Origin: Theristus sp. LFF4_11 | Lineage: Eukaryota; Nematoda; Chromadorea; Monhysterida; Xyalidae | Direction of reading: 5' to 3' | Assembly (NCBI GenBank): GCA_030248135.1 | Contig: JASANC010005588.1 | Location: forward strand, 1 to 64,000 | DNA length: 64,000 nucleotides | Part shown: piece by piece, positions 39,903 through 64,000 of the stretch | How the letters are laid out: each line of letters begins with the position of its first letter | Numbering within the stretch: position 1 is the first letter of the stretch | Made by a program: the position numbers and the translations under genes | The notes under the pieces: generated by a model | Seen by the model: the letters and a program-made list of their open reading frames with translations, nothing else | The model's database searches: none | Told to the model about the DNA's origin: nothing

Positions 39903-41185
39903 CAGTAGCGAAAGTGCGGGGGGGGGGGGGGGGGGGGGCGCCCACCCCCCCCCCCTCAGCCGAAAATCCTGCCCGTGCACGGGCAGATACCCGTGTACCC
40001 CCCTCCCCCCCTTTACCTCGACACGGGTACTAGACTCCCCCCACCCCCCTCCGCGAGAAAACACGGGATCGCACCCCCCCCCCTCACGGTGGTCAATCTC
40101 TTCTCAATTTTTTCCAAAAATACCGTAATTTTTGCATTTTTCTTGACGTTTGTGTCTGTCCCTGCATATATTTTGTTGTTTCTGACCAAACAAGCAGCTT
40201 GTTTGCACAAAATATTCTGTATTTTACAAGAATTTCTGTGTTTTTCTGAGGCAAAAATTTGGTATTACCCGTGCGATCCCGTGCACCCCCCCCTCACGAA
40301 ATTTTTCTGCCAGTGCACCCCCCCCCCCTCAGGAAAATTTGCTGCCCGTGCACCCCCCCCTCACCGAGAAGGCACCTGACCCCCCCCCCTCTAAAATTAG
40401 GCAAACACCCCCCCCCTCACCCGAGTAGGGTTGTTAAAAAAAACAAAAATCGTCATTTTTGTTTTTGTTTTTTTTAAAAAATTTTTTTTTTTTTTAAAAT
40501 TTCAAAAATCAAAGTTGTGCTAAATCAATCAGGGAGTCCGAAGAACCACATATGATATGCAAGCGCCTCCCGAATGACACCCGTATGGCGGAACTTTGCA
40601 GATTTTGTTTTGGTGACCTCAATTACCCCTTTTCCAAACCGTCACCATGCCTCTTCTTGTGTTTTGACCTCCAAAACGTCACTAATTCTCCCCAGCTAAG
40701 CTAATGCTGAAGTGAAGACAAACATACCGCCTTGAAATTCGATCAATTCTTCTGATGGTGTCGCGACGACACGACACGAAGCAGCAACCAGACAACGTAG
40801 CGCTTGCAAACGGTGCAGCGAGCACAATCGGACGCTCTGCGAGGCTAATCGTCACCTTATCTGCATCGGAAATGGTAGGCTAAGCTTTGGGACGCTCAAA
40901 AACTTCATCGCAGATGTTGTCGAAGCCTAAAATCAGTCGGTAAAACGGCCCAAAATCGACTGCTAAAGGTTTTACGAGGTATAATCAAAGAAAATTTTTG
41001 TTGAACTTTCGAAAAATTGTGCCAAAATTGAGGTTTTCAGAGCATATTAGAGGAAAATTTTTCGAATTTTTTTTTTTAAAAAAAAATCGGCATTTTTGTT
41101 TTTTTTTTAATCACTTTTTTTTTTTAAAAAAAAATTTTCATTTTTGTTTAACAACCCTACACCCGAGGTCCCGCTTTCGCTACTG
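39903..41185. mobile_element. hAT-like non-autonomous element, TSD TCCCCTCC
   Basis: The ends cagtagcgaaag and ctttcgctactg are inverted. The 8-bp TCCCCTCC is present at 39895-39902 and 41186-41193. It sits inside the left arm of the MULE-like element. The interior has G/C homopolymer runs and a further nested element. Confidence 0.8.
40426..41159. mobile_element. hAT-like MITE, TSD CACCCGAG
   Basis: The ends tagggttgttaaa and tttaacaaccctа-type inverse (ending at 41159) are flanked by CACCCGAG at 40418-40425 and 41160-41167. It is the third nesting level. Its A/T-rich interior shares gttgaactttcgaaaaatt with elements at 43011-43740 and 44501-45535. Confidence 0.85.
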
Positions 41186-42151
41186 TCCCCTCCTGAGACA
41201 GGACAAAACCCCTCCCCTCCTCCAACAAAAATTCAAAAAATGTCAAATTTTGATTTTTAAGGATTACGGTAACTCCGGCAGTGGGTGTCGACACGAATCA
41301 GACAGGTTACGGTAATTTTGGGTCTTCTTGACACGAAGTTGCTGAAAACCACTTTGTTTCTTGTGAATAACAGTTGAAACCTTTCAGAAACATGCAGCAT
41401 TGTAACAGAATGTTCGACAATCGGATGTCAAGGATTACGGTAACTCTGCAGTGGGTCTCGACACGATTTTTTAAAAACGTCCCTGATTGCCAGGAAAAGC
41501 TACTAGAATGATAGATATCGTTCACATGATTGCATAAAACGGTCATATGTCGAAAGTTTGGTCACACGGGTTACGGTAGCGGTCGTTTTGGGTCTTGACA
41601 CGAAGTTGCTGAAAACCACTTTGTTTCTTGTGAATAACAGTTGAAATCTTTCAGAAACATGCAGCATTGTAACAGAATGTCAAAAAATCGGATGTCAAGG
41701 ATTACGGTAACTGTGCAGTGGGTCTCGACACGATTTTTTAAAAACGTCCCTGATTGCCAGGAAAAGCTACTAGAATGATAGATATCGTTCACATGATTGC
41801 ATAAAACGGTCATATGTCGAAAGTTTGGTCACACGGGTTACGGTAGCGGTCGTTTTGGGTCTTGACTCGAAGTTGCTGAAAACCACGTTGTTTCTTGTGA
41901 ATAACAGTTGAAATCTTTCAGAAACATGCAGCATTGTAACAGAATGTCAAAAAATCGGATGTCAAGGATTACGGTAACTCTGCAGTGGGTCTCGTGTGAC
42001 CAAACTTTTGACATATGACCGTTTTATGCAATCATGTGAACGATATCTATCATCCTAGTAGCTTTTCCTGGCAATCAGGGACGTTTTAAAAAAATCGTGT
42101 CGAGACCGGAGTTACCGTAATCCTTAAAAATCAAAATTTGACATTTTTTGA

Positions 42152-55071
<12,920 letters not shown>

Positions 55072-58019
55072 AAAAAAGCTGCCACGAACGTCCACGACCA
55101 CCATCATTATTATGCTGCAACATCGTATTCGCCGATTTTTCCGTTGCTTTGTTGTTGTTGTTTGGGGAGAACTGTTGTTTTTTGTTGTTGTTTCCGAGTG
55201 CTGGGTTTATTGCTCTTGTGTTGCTTTGTTGTTGCTACAAATGTGCTTGTTTCGTCTTCAACACATCATATATACCCAGCTTTTTTGTTGTTTCAGTCTC
55301 TGTGGTATCCGGTTGAGGTGAAATTATTCGTTTCCTTCGGTTTTAGCGTCAGAAATTTTTATATTCGAATTCTGCTGTTGCTGCTGTTATTTTAGTGTAA
55401 CCAACAAGTTCAAGCGTGCAGCACACCATCTTGCATCGCACTGAGAATGAGAATGTGGATCAGATGAGAAATTGTGCCCTCCCCTGCGTTTGTGTTGTCT
55501 CGTATCGTAAGGTTGTTTTTGTTGTTTGTGATTTTGTTGTAATTCTGCTGTTTTCGTTCTCGTTCTGTTTTATTTTTGCACGCACGAGCAACTGTATCTG
55601 TTTTTTTTTGTTTTTACAGTACTTTTTTATATAAGTAAGTTTTTAACCAACTTCGCTGTTTTTTAGAACCGTGCGCACGATCCCACACAGTTCATTAACA
55701 ATATTCAAACAAAATGAACTGTTTTCTTTCTTTTTGTTTTCTGCTTTTTTTCAGAAGTTTTTCTTGTTCAACTTCAATTTTTAGCTTTTTTATTTACAGC
55801 CATTCACACCGTCGTATCCCAGCCACGTTTGCTGATGCTCATCAGAACGTTAACATTGTTTCACGAAACCTGGTTTTCGTTTTTTTACTGCTTTGTTTCT
55901 TCAGTTTTTTTTTGCTTTGGGGATCGGGAACGCACACAAGATTGTTTTTTTATGATTTTTTAACGTGGACCTGTAGCCTGTGTGTTATTGTGGTTTTCAT
56001 GTTGCATGGTATTATAATCGCTTGCGTTTTTTGTTGTCGCCGTTTTTTCTACTGTGAGTTTTTCTGCTTTTTTACCGCTTCGATCGTGTTTTTTAAGGCG
56101 GAGTGGATTTTTTTTTCATTTGAGGTGATTTTGCACCTGTCGTTTTTTTTACCCAACAGAACAGGTGAGTTTCTTCAGTTTGTTGGTGTCTGCTGTTGCA
56201 TGCTGCTGCTGCAGTTTTGTGTGAAATGCTTGGCCGTTTTTCATATTGTTTAACAAAGGGAAGTTCAGGTTTTCTGTTGGGTTGAATGAAAACAACTTGA
56301 AAGAATGACAATTTATTAGTTTTTTTGTTCAGTTCAACTGTCCATCCCGTGTCGTGCGTCCAAATTAGTGATTGGTTTTGTTGTGTCGCCACGCGCCAGC
56401 ACTGCTTTGTGTTTTCATTATTGTGCACCTTTTTTCCACCGCTCAACGAATTTTGTACCATCAGTAAAACGGAAGATCAAAGTGACGCTTCGCTTGTTTC
56501 GGTTTGCTTTTTGGCGCCTAATGTTTGCGCTTCGAGTTCACCGGCAAGTAACCGCAATTCTTTGAACGATCACGTTACCAAACACTGATTGCGTTCCATT
56601 TCGCGTCACGACGTCTCTGAATGTTCTGGCGAATGGCACGACATGAAGCCTGATTGCAGTGGCAGTTCAGCTTGGTTGAGGAAATGATTGCACTCCCATG
56701 GCTGATCAGCAGCACGCAGTCAGCGTGAACCCTGCTATTATGTTGCACAGCAGCACGTGTCAGTGGAATTTGAACGAAAACAGTGCAAAACTTTGCTTTT
56801 TTGTTCGCTTGCTTGCTTGTTTTTTTCTTGCAGCATGTTTTTTCGACGTCCCAAGTGTCGGTCGCAGTCATTGCACTGTGTTGCCGATGTCCATACCCAA
56901 AGTCATGTTATACTCCCAAAAACCATTTGAAAAAGACCCAATGGATCTCCGCGCTCTGCGGCGTTTGGGTGAAATCGCCCCAAGTTTCTTTTTCGTTCTG
57001 AAAACGTATGTATGATTTGCTTGGCTCTTTGACATAAATCGTTTTTTTTTACTAAGCCATTGCGTTTCAGAACGACCTTTCAAGTTTATACCATCTTATA
57101 ACAACGTTGCTTTTCAAAAGTTACAAATGTGTTTGCAATGGAGATGGAGAGCTGTTTTGAAATGTGCAAAAAAAAGTCGAATGCTATGTATGTTTGTATC
57201 ATTCAGTTTTGTTACTAACACCCTAACTAATCATGCGTGATGCAGCGCTGTCTGCATAACAACATAACCTGCACGAGTTAGTGCATAACCCATAACAATT
57301 TGATTGGAACTGATTGAAAACCCGCCTATTTCGGCCTTCAGTTTGCTCGCTGATTTTCCAGTGGACGATGGTTGCGCGTTATTAAACAAATTTACGGAAA
57401 ATCACCCCCGGTTTACGCCGGGTTCTCCACCACCACCCGCGCCCTTCGAACGCCGGAAAAGAGGCAAATCGCTGGTCAAATGGGTGAGCAAAAAAATAAG
57501 TATTGTGATGTGAGTTGTGAAGCTTCTGGTCGAGGCAAGGGGCCCGCGGTTGCAAACGGGAAATTGGTTTGGCCCTGAAGGTTGTTTTACGGACACAAAA
57601 GAAATTGAAATAATGGATTAATATGTACGTGGAATTTCCGTATTGTTCAGTATACTGCAGTCATGTCACTATAATTTCGGAAATATCGTGTAGTGTCCAA
57701 CCGATCATTGTTTGCACACAAGGTGTTGTGTTCATTTTTGTGTGTGTTGCTTTTTTGAAGTTCAGATTTCCCCATCGATGCAAAAGTTGCAACCATGATT
57801 GTTCGAAATTCTGGAAAAGAACACCGCAATTTCGTTTCAACGTACAAAAAATACGGAAACCATGAAAAAAAATTGAAAAAGTTTGTCAGGAAATGAAAAA
57901 AAGCTGTTGGGTTTGTGATTAACAGGCCAAACCATCTGATGACGTATTAAAACCATTGTGCGGTTTAAGATCATTTAATGGGCTGATATATCAAAAATTG
58001 TATTGTATTCATGAAGCGG
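55072..58019. other. PABP 3' flank and spacer
   Basis: Very T-rich to about 56300, which probably includes the PABP 3' UTR. Two stretches look mildly coding: 56893-57000 (QKPFEKDPMDLRALRRLGEI) and 57410-57480 (APFERRKRGKSLVKW, followed by a possible donor at 57484). I could not place either in a gene. Confidence 0.3.
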
Positions 58020-58100
58020 CATTCATGAAGCAGTATTTAGTGACTGCGTGGCAATGTTTTAACACAGCTACACGTCACTAAATAGGGCTTCATGAATAAA
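58020..58100. repeat. MITE copy, CATTCATGAAGCAGTA family
   Basis: gcattcatgaagcagtattt and aaatagggcttcatgaat are inverted ends, with gtgactgcgt and acacgtcact inside. Confidence 0.7.
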
Positions 58101-58887
58101 GATTTTCTTGCAAAAGATGTTGAAGATAGTAGCTTGTTTTATTGCCAAAACATAGATATTGGGAATTCTATTCAAACAATTGCGTAACTGTTGAATTGTC
58201 ATAAATGTGTGGTCACCAATCATTACACCATCCCATCGTGATTATTCTGGTACATTTGATTATTATGCCACCATTATTGATTTGTTACAATTTTGTTTGT
58301 ACATCACACGATTGCCGCATCAGAATAAAACATACAGTCCAGTAGGAAAAGTGCTCGGATTTTGAGGTTTCGGAGAAACATTCAAGAAAAATGGTTCTCA
58401 ACCCGTTCAGCATATTTTCACAGAAAGTAATGAACACTTACTTCACTAAAGTGCTTATGCATGTGCTAACCGAGCTGAAGTGTGAAGCAACCAACCTCAG
58501 TTCACAATGGAGACGCATCAGACCGTTCAGTTCCTGGTGAAATCAGCGGCCATGATGGCAGCCGTTCAACCAAACTTAGCCGCTGAAATGTCGTTTCAGG
58601 CTGGCGCGCTTTCGACAGCGCAGGTGTGTGTGTGTGTGTGTCTGACTTTTCCAACGTTTCTGCAGTCAACCAGCTAACTAGATATTTGACGAGCATCAAA
58701 CTGAACGGTTGACTCGACTCAAAACCAGCCAATTATAGATAACTGAAAATTTTCGCTTTCGAATGTAAGTTCAACTTGCCCCCAAATCCAAATGCCCTCC
58801 CCCGCGACCCCCAAATTTACCTGGAAAATTTGCTCTGCCACTCACACCCCCCCCCACCTCTTTGGACGGAAGCAACAATGTGGTGCG

Positions 58888-59110
58888 TTAAGCGCCATTC
58901 ATGGAGGTTGAAGCGCGCTGACGCGCTTCACTTTGCTACACATTCACGAAGCAAAAAAACAGCGCGCTTCAGCGTGCGTCAGCGCGCTTCAGTTTTGGAG
59001 CACATGCGCATTCACGGACGCGCGCGCTGAAGCGCGCTGACCAGCTTCATCGTGAATGAAGAAATGAAGCTGCGTCAGCCGCTGCGGCATTTGATGTCCG
59101 GACATCAAAT
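58888..59110. repeat. Palindromic GCGCGCTTCAGCGCG-rich repeat
   Basis: Starts gcgccattcatggaggttga, contains many gcgctgaagcgcgctgac blocks and ends ccgctgcggcatttgatgtc with the palindrome gatgtccggacatc. It is related to 15665-15740 and to the tandem units at 60426-60707. Confidence 0.65.
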
Positions 59111-59335
59111 TTGTGTGTGCAAAATCGCTGATTGTTGCTGTCAGTGACAATCTTTCACAAATGTTGCAAGACTTTTTTGTTAAATCATTTAGTACTTTTC
59201 TGACAGATTCTGAACAGTATTGCATAGCGTAATTAGTCTCAAAATAAGTGTGACAGTGAGAATACGAATACTCAACAAAGCATAAAAGTAGTGCAAGAAA
59301 TTTATGTGAAATTTATGTGAACTGTACCCGTGCGA

Positions 59336-59852
59336 CGGTGTGGGGTACTGATTTGCGCAGCCCTTAAAACCGGTGTGCAGCCCGCAAGAACAAGCTTTGC
59401 TAGCTTTGCTTCATTACACCGGCTGCCTTGCAAACTGCAAAAAGGGCCAAATTCATTCAGAATGCTTTTTTGTACTGTTTTTTATGGTTTCACACCAAAA
59501 GTTTTCTGATCTTAGGCGCATATTTATTGAAAAATTGTGAAATGGACTTTCGAAGTGAAGAAAAACTTTGAAAGCTACACCGCAAAATACAGTTTTTTAT
59601 GAACAATTTTGTACGATTTCTGCATTTTCACTGAACATTCTAGGATGCAATTTGCTTTCACGTTGCTTGCAAATGGTGCATAGTCCTCAAAATGGTGCAC
59701 AGCCCTCAAAGTGGTGCACAGCCCTCAAAGTGGTGCACAGCCCTCAAAGTGGTGCACAGCCCTCAAACCGGTGTCGAAACAGTGCCGCCGCATAAATTTC
59801 TTGCGGCCTGCACACCGGTTTTGAGGGCTGCGCACATCGGTACCCCACACCG
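59336..59852. mobile_element. 517-bp element, ~55-bp TIR starting CGGTGTGGGGTACTGA
   Basis: The left end cggtgtggggtactgatttg... ccggtgtgcagcccgcaaga is matched by the inverse right end from about 59795 to 59852. The interior includes the 19-bp tandem array at about 59673-59768. A fragment of the same end lies at about 10137-10163. Confidence 0.75.
59673..59768. repeat. 19-bp tandem repeat, about five units
   Basis: Unit tggtgcacagccctcaaag, nearly exact, inside the element at 59336-59852. The unit shares gcagccctcaaa with that element's TIR. Confidence 0.85.
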
Positions 59853-60134
59853 TGATGTGAAGTGATTGTTTTCTTCAACTGCGGTTTGGCGTGAAACCTT
59901 TTTTCCTTTTCTAGCCTTGCCACGGTGTAGAGCATTGCAAAAAAAGTTTCATCAACGGCAGCACATGATTAGTGAATGTTGCACAAATCAAAAGATCAAA
60001 ACATTCACTGAAACGGCGAAAACAACGAATCGAAGCGGTATATAGTGTGTACTAAACAGCACGTACGGAGACAACACAGACAACAGCACAAAACGATAAA
60101 ACTGAACGACATTTAATGAACAAACACCTAGAGA

Positions 60135-60250
60135 GGTCCCCACCTGTCAACTACTATAGTGCAGTGGTAACATGTTGTGCCTGTCAGCACAGAGGCCAAA
60201 GTTCGAAACCCGTCTTAGCCCAGTTGTTTTTATCGTTTTTATCTGTTGGT
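60135..60250 (+). repeat. tRNA-like sequence, probable SINE head
   Basis: An A-box-like tagtgcagtgg (60157-60167) and a B-box-like gttcgaaacc (60201-60210) are spaced as in tRNA genes, with gtgcctgtcagcac between them as an anticodon-arm-like hairpin. The T-stem does not pair and no acceptor stem is visible, so this is a degenerate tRNA or tRNA-derived SINE, not a functional tRNA gene. Confidence 0.5.
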
Positions 60251-60425
60251 TTCTTTCACAAACGCAGCACAATAAAACTTACAGTATTCCTCAATTAATT
60301 TAATTTTACCACAATTAAATTCATTCCCTTTTTGGTCTGCATCTATCACAATTGAAAGCGCAGAAATTATGCAAATACGTTTCATTTTTCAGACAAGCCG
60401 CTGCGGCATTTGGGGTCCGGACATC

Positions 60426-60707
60426 AAAAGCCGCAGCGGCTGACGCAGCTTCATTTCTTCATTCATGATGAAGCTGGTCAGCGCGCTTCAGCGCGCGCGT
60501 TCGTGAATGGGCAAAAAACCTAAAAAGCCGCAGCGGCTGACGCAGCTTCATTTCTTCATTCATGATGAAGCTGGTCAGCGCGCTTCAGCGCGCTTCAGCG
60601 CGCGCGTTCGTGAATGGGCAAAAAACCTAAAAAGCCGCAGCGGCTGACGCAGCTTCATTTCTTCATTCATGATGAAGCTGGTCAGCGCGCGCTTGCATGA
60701 ATGGGCC
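60426..60707. repeat. Tandem ~100-bp repeat, three units
   Basis: Units start aaaagccgcagcggctgacg at about 60426, 60523 and 60630, contain cattcatgatgaagctggtc, and end cgttcgtgaatgggcaaaaa. Lengths differ by copy number of gcgcttcagc. Confidence 0.85.
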
Positions 60708-60787
60708 TTTACATGATCAAAATGCAAAATTCCACGGATGACTTGTCAACATCAATACGACAACCGATTTTCTTCAATCATTTGCAG

Positions 60788-61543
60788 CGCCAAAGCACCG
60801 AGGAAGTCAGCAGCTCGCGTGCTGTCCTGCCCGATCGTGTTCGCGCGACAGTCTGCCCGCGGTGCCGACTGCCGTTTGCTGAGGAGGGCTCGTTCTCATT
60901 GGAGTTTGTTCGAAGAAACTTTCGGCAGCTTGCTCGGACACGCCGCCGAGTCGAGAGGAGCGGGCTGGCAAGCGGAGTGGACGATGCGAGACGGTTGCAC
61001 CGGTTGACACGATGTTTTTACTCTTCATATAAACGTCTTTCGTAAAAAAGTATTCATTTATATTTTTTATTGAAAAAAACAACAACCAAAATTGTAAGGA
61101 CCGCTTATGACCGCTCAAGATTGCAGTCAGCTGAATATAGTCGCTTTGCTATTTCCAGCCGGTCTCGCGTGTTGTCGGTCACCTGCAGTCAGTGTGCGCA
61201 CACTCAAGTCCTCTCCTCCGCCGTGACACGCTCCAACATGAGCACAGTGACCAACACCAACTCGCTTCGAACGAGTTCCGGCGCGGCTGTTCGCTCGAAT
61301 AAACTGAAAAAATCAACGGCCGATTCATCAACATGCGCGTCTCATTCTGACGCCGCGAGGCTGAAACAAACGCTCTCGATTGCTCGCGATACCGCGACGA
61401 GCAGCGTTCTGAGAAAATCGCTGGGTAACGTGAAACGAAAGAAGGCGGGATCAAGGCTGCAGACAATTGCCAAGAGCGCGCTCTCTACAGCCGCACACTG
61501 CGGCAGTGATTTGACGTCGTTTTTGTTGTCGTTGAACTCTTGA
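60788..61543 (+). CDS. C18orf21/RMP24-like protein, 5'-partial, two exons seen
   Basis: The human homologue C18orf21 has been reported as an RNase MRP subunit (RMP24). Exons 60788-61002 and 61159-61543 join in phase. Two CxxC pairs form a split zinc site: CPRCRLPFAEEGSF in exon 1 and VTCSQCAHTQVLSSAVTRSN in exon 2, separated by a basic stretch (RRNFRQLARTRRRVERSG). A Ser/Thr/Lys-rich tail ends in a short conserved-looking LTSFLLSLNS. Spacing of the CxxC pairs, basic middle and terminal FLxSL-type motif all fit that family. The first exon, with the start codon, was not found; an acceptor precedes 60788. Family assignment is from memory of layout and is moderate. Confidence 0.55.
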
Positions 61544-63236
61544 ATTTGCTGTTTTGTTGGTAACGTTGAAACTGAGAACTGTAAATCTCTGTTTTTTAGT
61601 TGTCTGCTTGAGTGACCGTGGAATCACAACGCTGTTGTACTTTTTTTTCATTCAGAGTTGCATTTGAGGTTGCTAAAAATACAATTAACTAAACACAAAG
61701 CAAACAGCGGCTACAAAAGTGAAAACAAATGAAAGAATGCAAAGATTTTCTTTTCACCAACAATGATTTACAATGGTAGATGTTAACAATTTGCAACATG
61801 TGAAATTCGAAAACCAGTTCCTGAAATGGCACAGAGAAATTCACCGTGTCACCACTCACCATACTGAGTTTCAGTGAGTTTTTCTGCTCTGTGCCAATTG
61901 AAGAATCAGAAACTGATACACTATGTTTAAAGCAGGGCCAGTTCGTTTTGTCAATCAGTTCATAATCTCAATCGACGGTTTTTATGTACAATGAAAGAAC
62001 ATAGGGTGGGTAGCAGTGAGCAACTGTCGATGAAAAAAAGCATGTCAACAAAATTATCAACAACTTGAATAAGTTACCTTATTCATGTTTTTTTTTAATA
62101 AGTTGCATATTTTTTTCAGCGTGTGTGAAGGGCAGCTTTTCGTGAGCAAGTGCGATGTTGTGTGACAAAAAAAAAATAAAACAAATATGATCAACCACCC
62201 AGACCGGTCAAGGAAAATAGTATTTTGTACCATTGGAATAATATTGCGAAGGTTATCAGTGTGCAGCGGCTCACCAGGGTGTATCAGTACCAGCACCACA
62301 TTATTGTGCCTCGATTGTGCTATTTAGCTCAAAAATGCGCCACGAAATTTTGTCCAGAAAACTTGACTTTTTTTGCCGAAGATTCAAACCAGCAGTCCAG
62401 TAATTGCGATTCAACGGTATTTTGTTCCAGATCCCAAACAACAGTGATATGTGTGAAATGAACCAATGAAAACAGTTTGCCAAAGAGCAACGCGGTGTGC
62501 AGCTGAGCGATGACTGAGGTGCGGTGAGAGTGCGGGGTGCATTTGAACATGGTTTGTCTTGGTGCGGCCCAAGCGCTCTATCTATCGGTCGTCGTTTGGA
62601 AAGTGCGCGTTTTAACGAATGCTGAAAAGTGGAGTAATGTTGACATCTGTGGGGGTGGCTGATAGAGAAGTGTGTGTTTGTGCATGATGAGCCGTAAATT
62701 TTTAGCTTCGATGGTGTGGTGGGAATGAATTGATAGATGAGAATCAGACTCGTGCGAAAGTGTGGTGTACCACGGAGGTGTCCGTCAAACTTTTATAAGG
62801 GACATTCATGAAGCAGTATTTAGTGACCGAGAAGCTATGTTTCAGCTTTCAGTTTCAGTTTCAACACAGCTACGCGTCACTAAAACTTCTTCATGAATGC
62901 ATGCACCTTTGGCAACTTCCATTTGGGGAAATCTCTCCATTGTGCTCCACCATACCTTCGCACCGGTCTGCTTAGGATAATTTTAAATCACGTCAGGTTA
63001 TTGATTTTTTTAAAGCATCAGAGTCATCTTGCAGTGGTACTACTTCCACGATCCTGAAAATTCACGACCCATTGTCGGGGTGTTTGGGTGGACTCAAAAA
63101 CAAATAGTGACTGTTTCTGTCGACGGGACTTACTTTTGGACAACTAATCTCAGACAACTTCCTGACATAAAGCTTTGGTGCAAAGCAAATAATCTGATTA
63201 TTTATTATTTTTCGAGCACGATTTTCGCTCATTTTC
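61544..63236. other. Spacer without recognised gene
   Basis: Short open frames only, apart from the MITE copy at 62803-62902. Confidence 0.4.
62803..62902. repeat. MITE copy, CATTCATGAAGCAGTA family
   Basis: acattcatgaagcagtattt and aaacttcttcatgaatgc are inverted ends, with agtgaccgag and cgcgtcacta inside. The centre carries a short cagtttcagtttca repeat. Confidence 0.7.
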
Positions 63237-64000
63237 TGACGACGCCGTCGTTGCGGTAGCCTTGAGCATCAAACCTGATTGTTCGAAAGATAGCCATCGT
63301 CTCCTTCTCGTGATCGGTGTAACACAGCCGATAGCACTCCTCTTCCCATTTGATCGGCTGCTCAAGCGCCTCCGCTTCGTAGCCGCAATACGGATAACTG
63401 TAGCTGGTGCACTCGCTTTGACCAACCTGGATGGTGTTTTTTTTATTTCAACGTTTCGAAATAGACTTTCTGGGTTCATTCTTCAAACATAGTACGCTGT
63501 TGAAATGATCCCAAAGCTTACGAATTGATCACTCCATAAAACTGGTTTGTTTTGTTCTCGAACCTTACTCGTTAAATCATGACTTACTTCTCGCACATGT
63601 CTCATACACTCTGCATTTACCCTCCCCGAAATGCTCTAAAAATACCTTAATGTTCTTCACAGAACTTCTGCATTAAAAATTCGAAATTCACCACGATAAA
63701 CGAACGGCGATTATACATCAATACAATCAGTTTGCCCACACGCACACAAAATCATCAGACAATGGCAGCTCAATCAATTTTCTCAATGACTTCCTTCAAT
63801 TCATAAATTTCGTGTGCGGGAGTGAGAAAACGGTTGTTGTGCATGTCACATTGTGTGTGTTCTCGGTTGCCATTGTCAATTTGTCAACTTCGTAAAAGAA
63901 TATTGAAATAAAATCGTGCCTATATCGCTCACATTTCTGTAATATCGCATGACAATCTGCGGCTTACGCCCGTCTGGACACAGAATTCGCATGGGCCGCC
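63237..64000 (-). CDS. Possible Cys-rich gene, last exon(s), partial
   Basis: On the - strand a frame from an acceptor-like site (tccag) at about 63436 down to a stop near 63237 reads QSECTSYSYPYCGYEAEALE, then EECYRLCYTDHEKETMAIFR and DAQGYRNDGVVRK. It has four cysteines and coding-like composition. A second stretch at the window edge (about 63963-63999) reads RILCPDGRKPQIVMRYYRN before a donor-like gtgagc. Both could be exons of a secreted or extracellular protein whose 5' part lies beyond the window. The link between the two stretches is inference and I do not recognise the family. Confidence 0.3.

Noticed and set aside
39819..40064. Gly/Pro-rich open frames in G/C homopolymer tracts
   Set aside because: They are low-complexity products of transposon sequence with no gene structure.

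Overview
The window is animal nuclear DNA. Genes are broken by GT-AG introns, the histone genes end in the metazoan 3' stem-loop instead of a poly(A) tail, and the recognisable proteins are metazoan: UNC-45 myosin chaperone, peptide GPCR, RagC/D GTPase, PRDM-type PR/SET zinc-finger protein, adenylate kinase 1, elongation factor 1-delta, cytoplasmic poly(A)-binding protein and a C18orf21/RMP24-like protein. A single-copy UNC-45, an FMRFamide-type receptor and a histone hairpin with a CUUC loop suggest a small protostome, perhaps a nematode. The species cannot be fixed from sequence alone.

Layout. 1-1090: no gene recognised. 1091-7233 (+): UNC-45, 5'-partial. 7660-16432 (-): replication-dependent histone cluster in the transcription order H2A, H2B, H3, H4, with an extra H3 relic. 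The H3 gene is cut in two by a 4.3-kb segment flanked by an 11-bp duplication of H3 coding sequence; that segment may carry a small unrecognised + strand gene. 17388-19689 (-): GPCR. 19690-24290: no gene recognised. 24291-27183 (-): RagC/D GTPase. 28212-31784 (+): PRDM9/11-like PR/SET protein with eight zinc fingers. 32659-35188 (+): adenylate kinase. 35906-38033 (+): EF-1 delta. 39202-42257: stacked DNA transposons ending about 125 bp before the poly(A)-binding protein start. 42383-55071 (+): PABP, 13 exons, its introns filled with transposons. 55072-64000: mostly repeats, a tRNA-like SINE candidate, the C18orf21/RMP24-like gene (60788-61543, +), and a possible Cys-rich exon on the - strand at the right edge.

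The genes do not form a pathway. Most are housekeeping functions: chaperone, histones, nutrient-sensing GTPase, nucleotide balance, translation elongation and mRNA binding. The unusual content is in how the DNA is arranged: the split H3 gene, a second GNRA-tetraloop hairpin shared by all histone 3' UTRs, nested non-autonomous transposons whose boundaries can be read from target-site duplications, a 25-bp minisatellite that copies a splice donor, and several palindromic MITE families. Exon borders were read by eye from splice consensus and protein family continuity.
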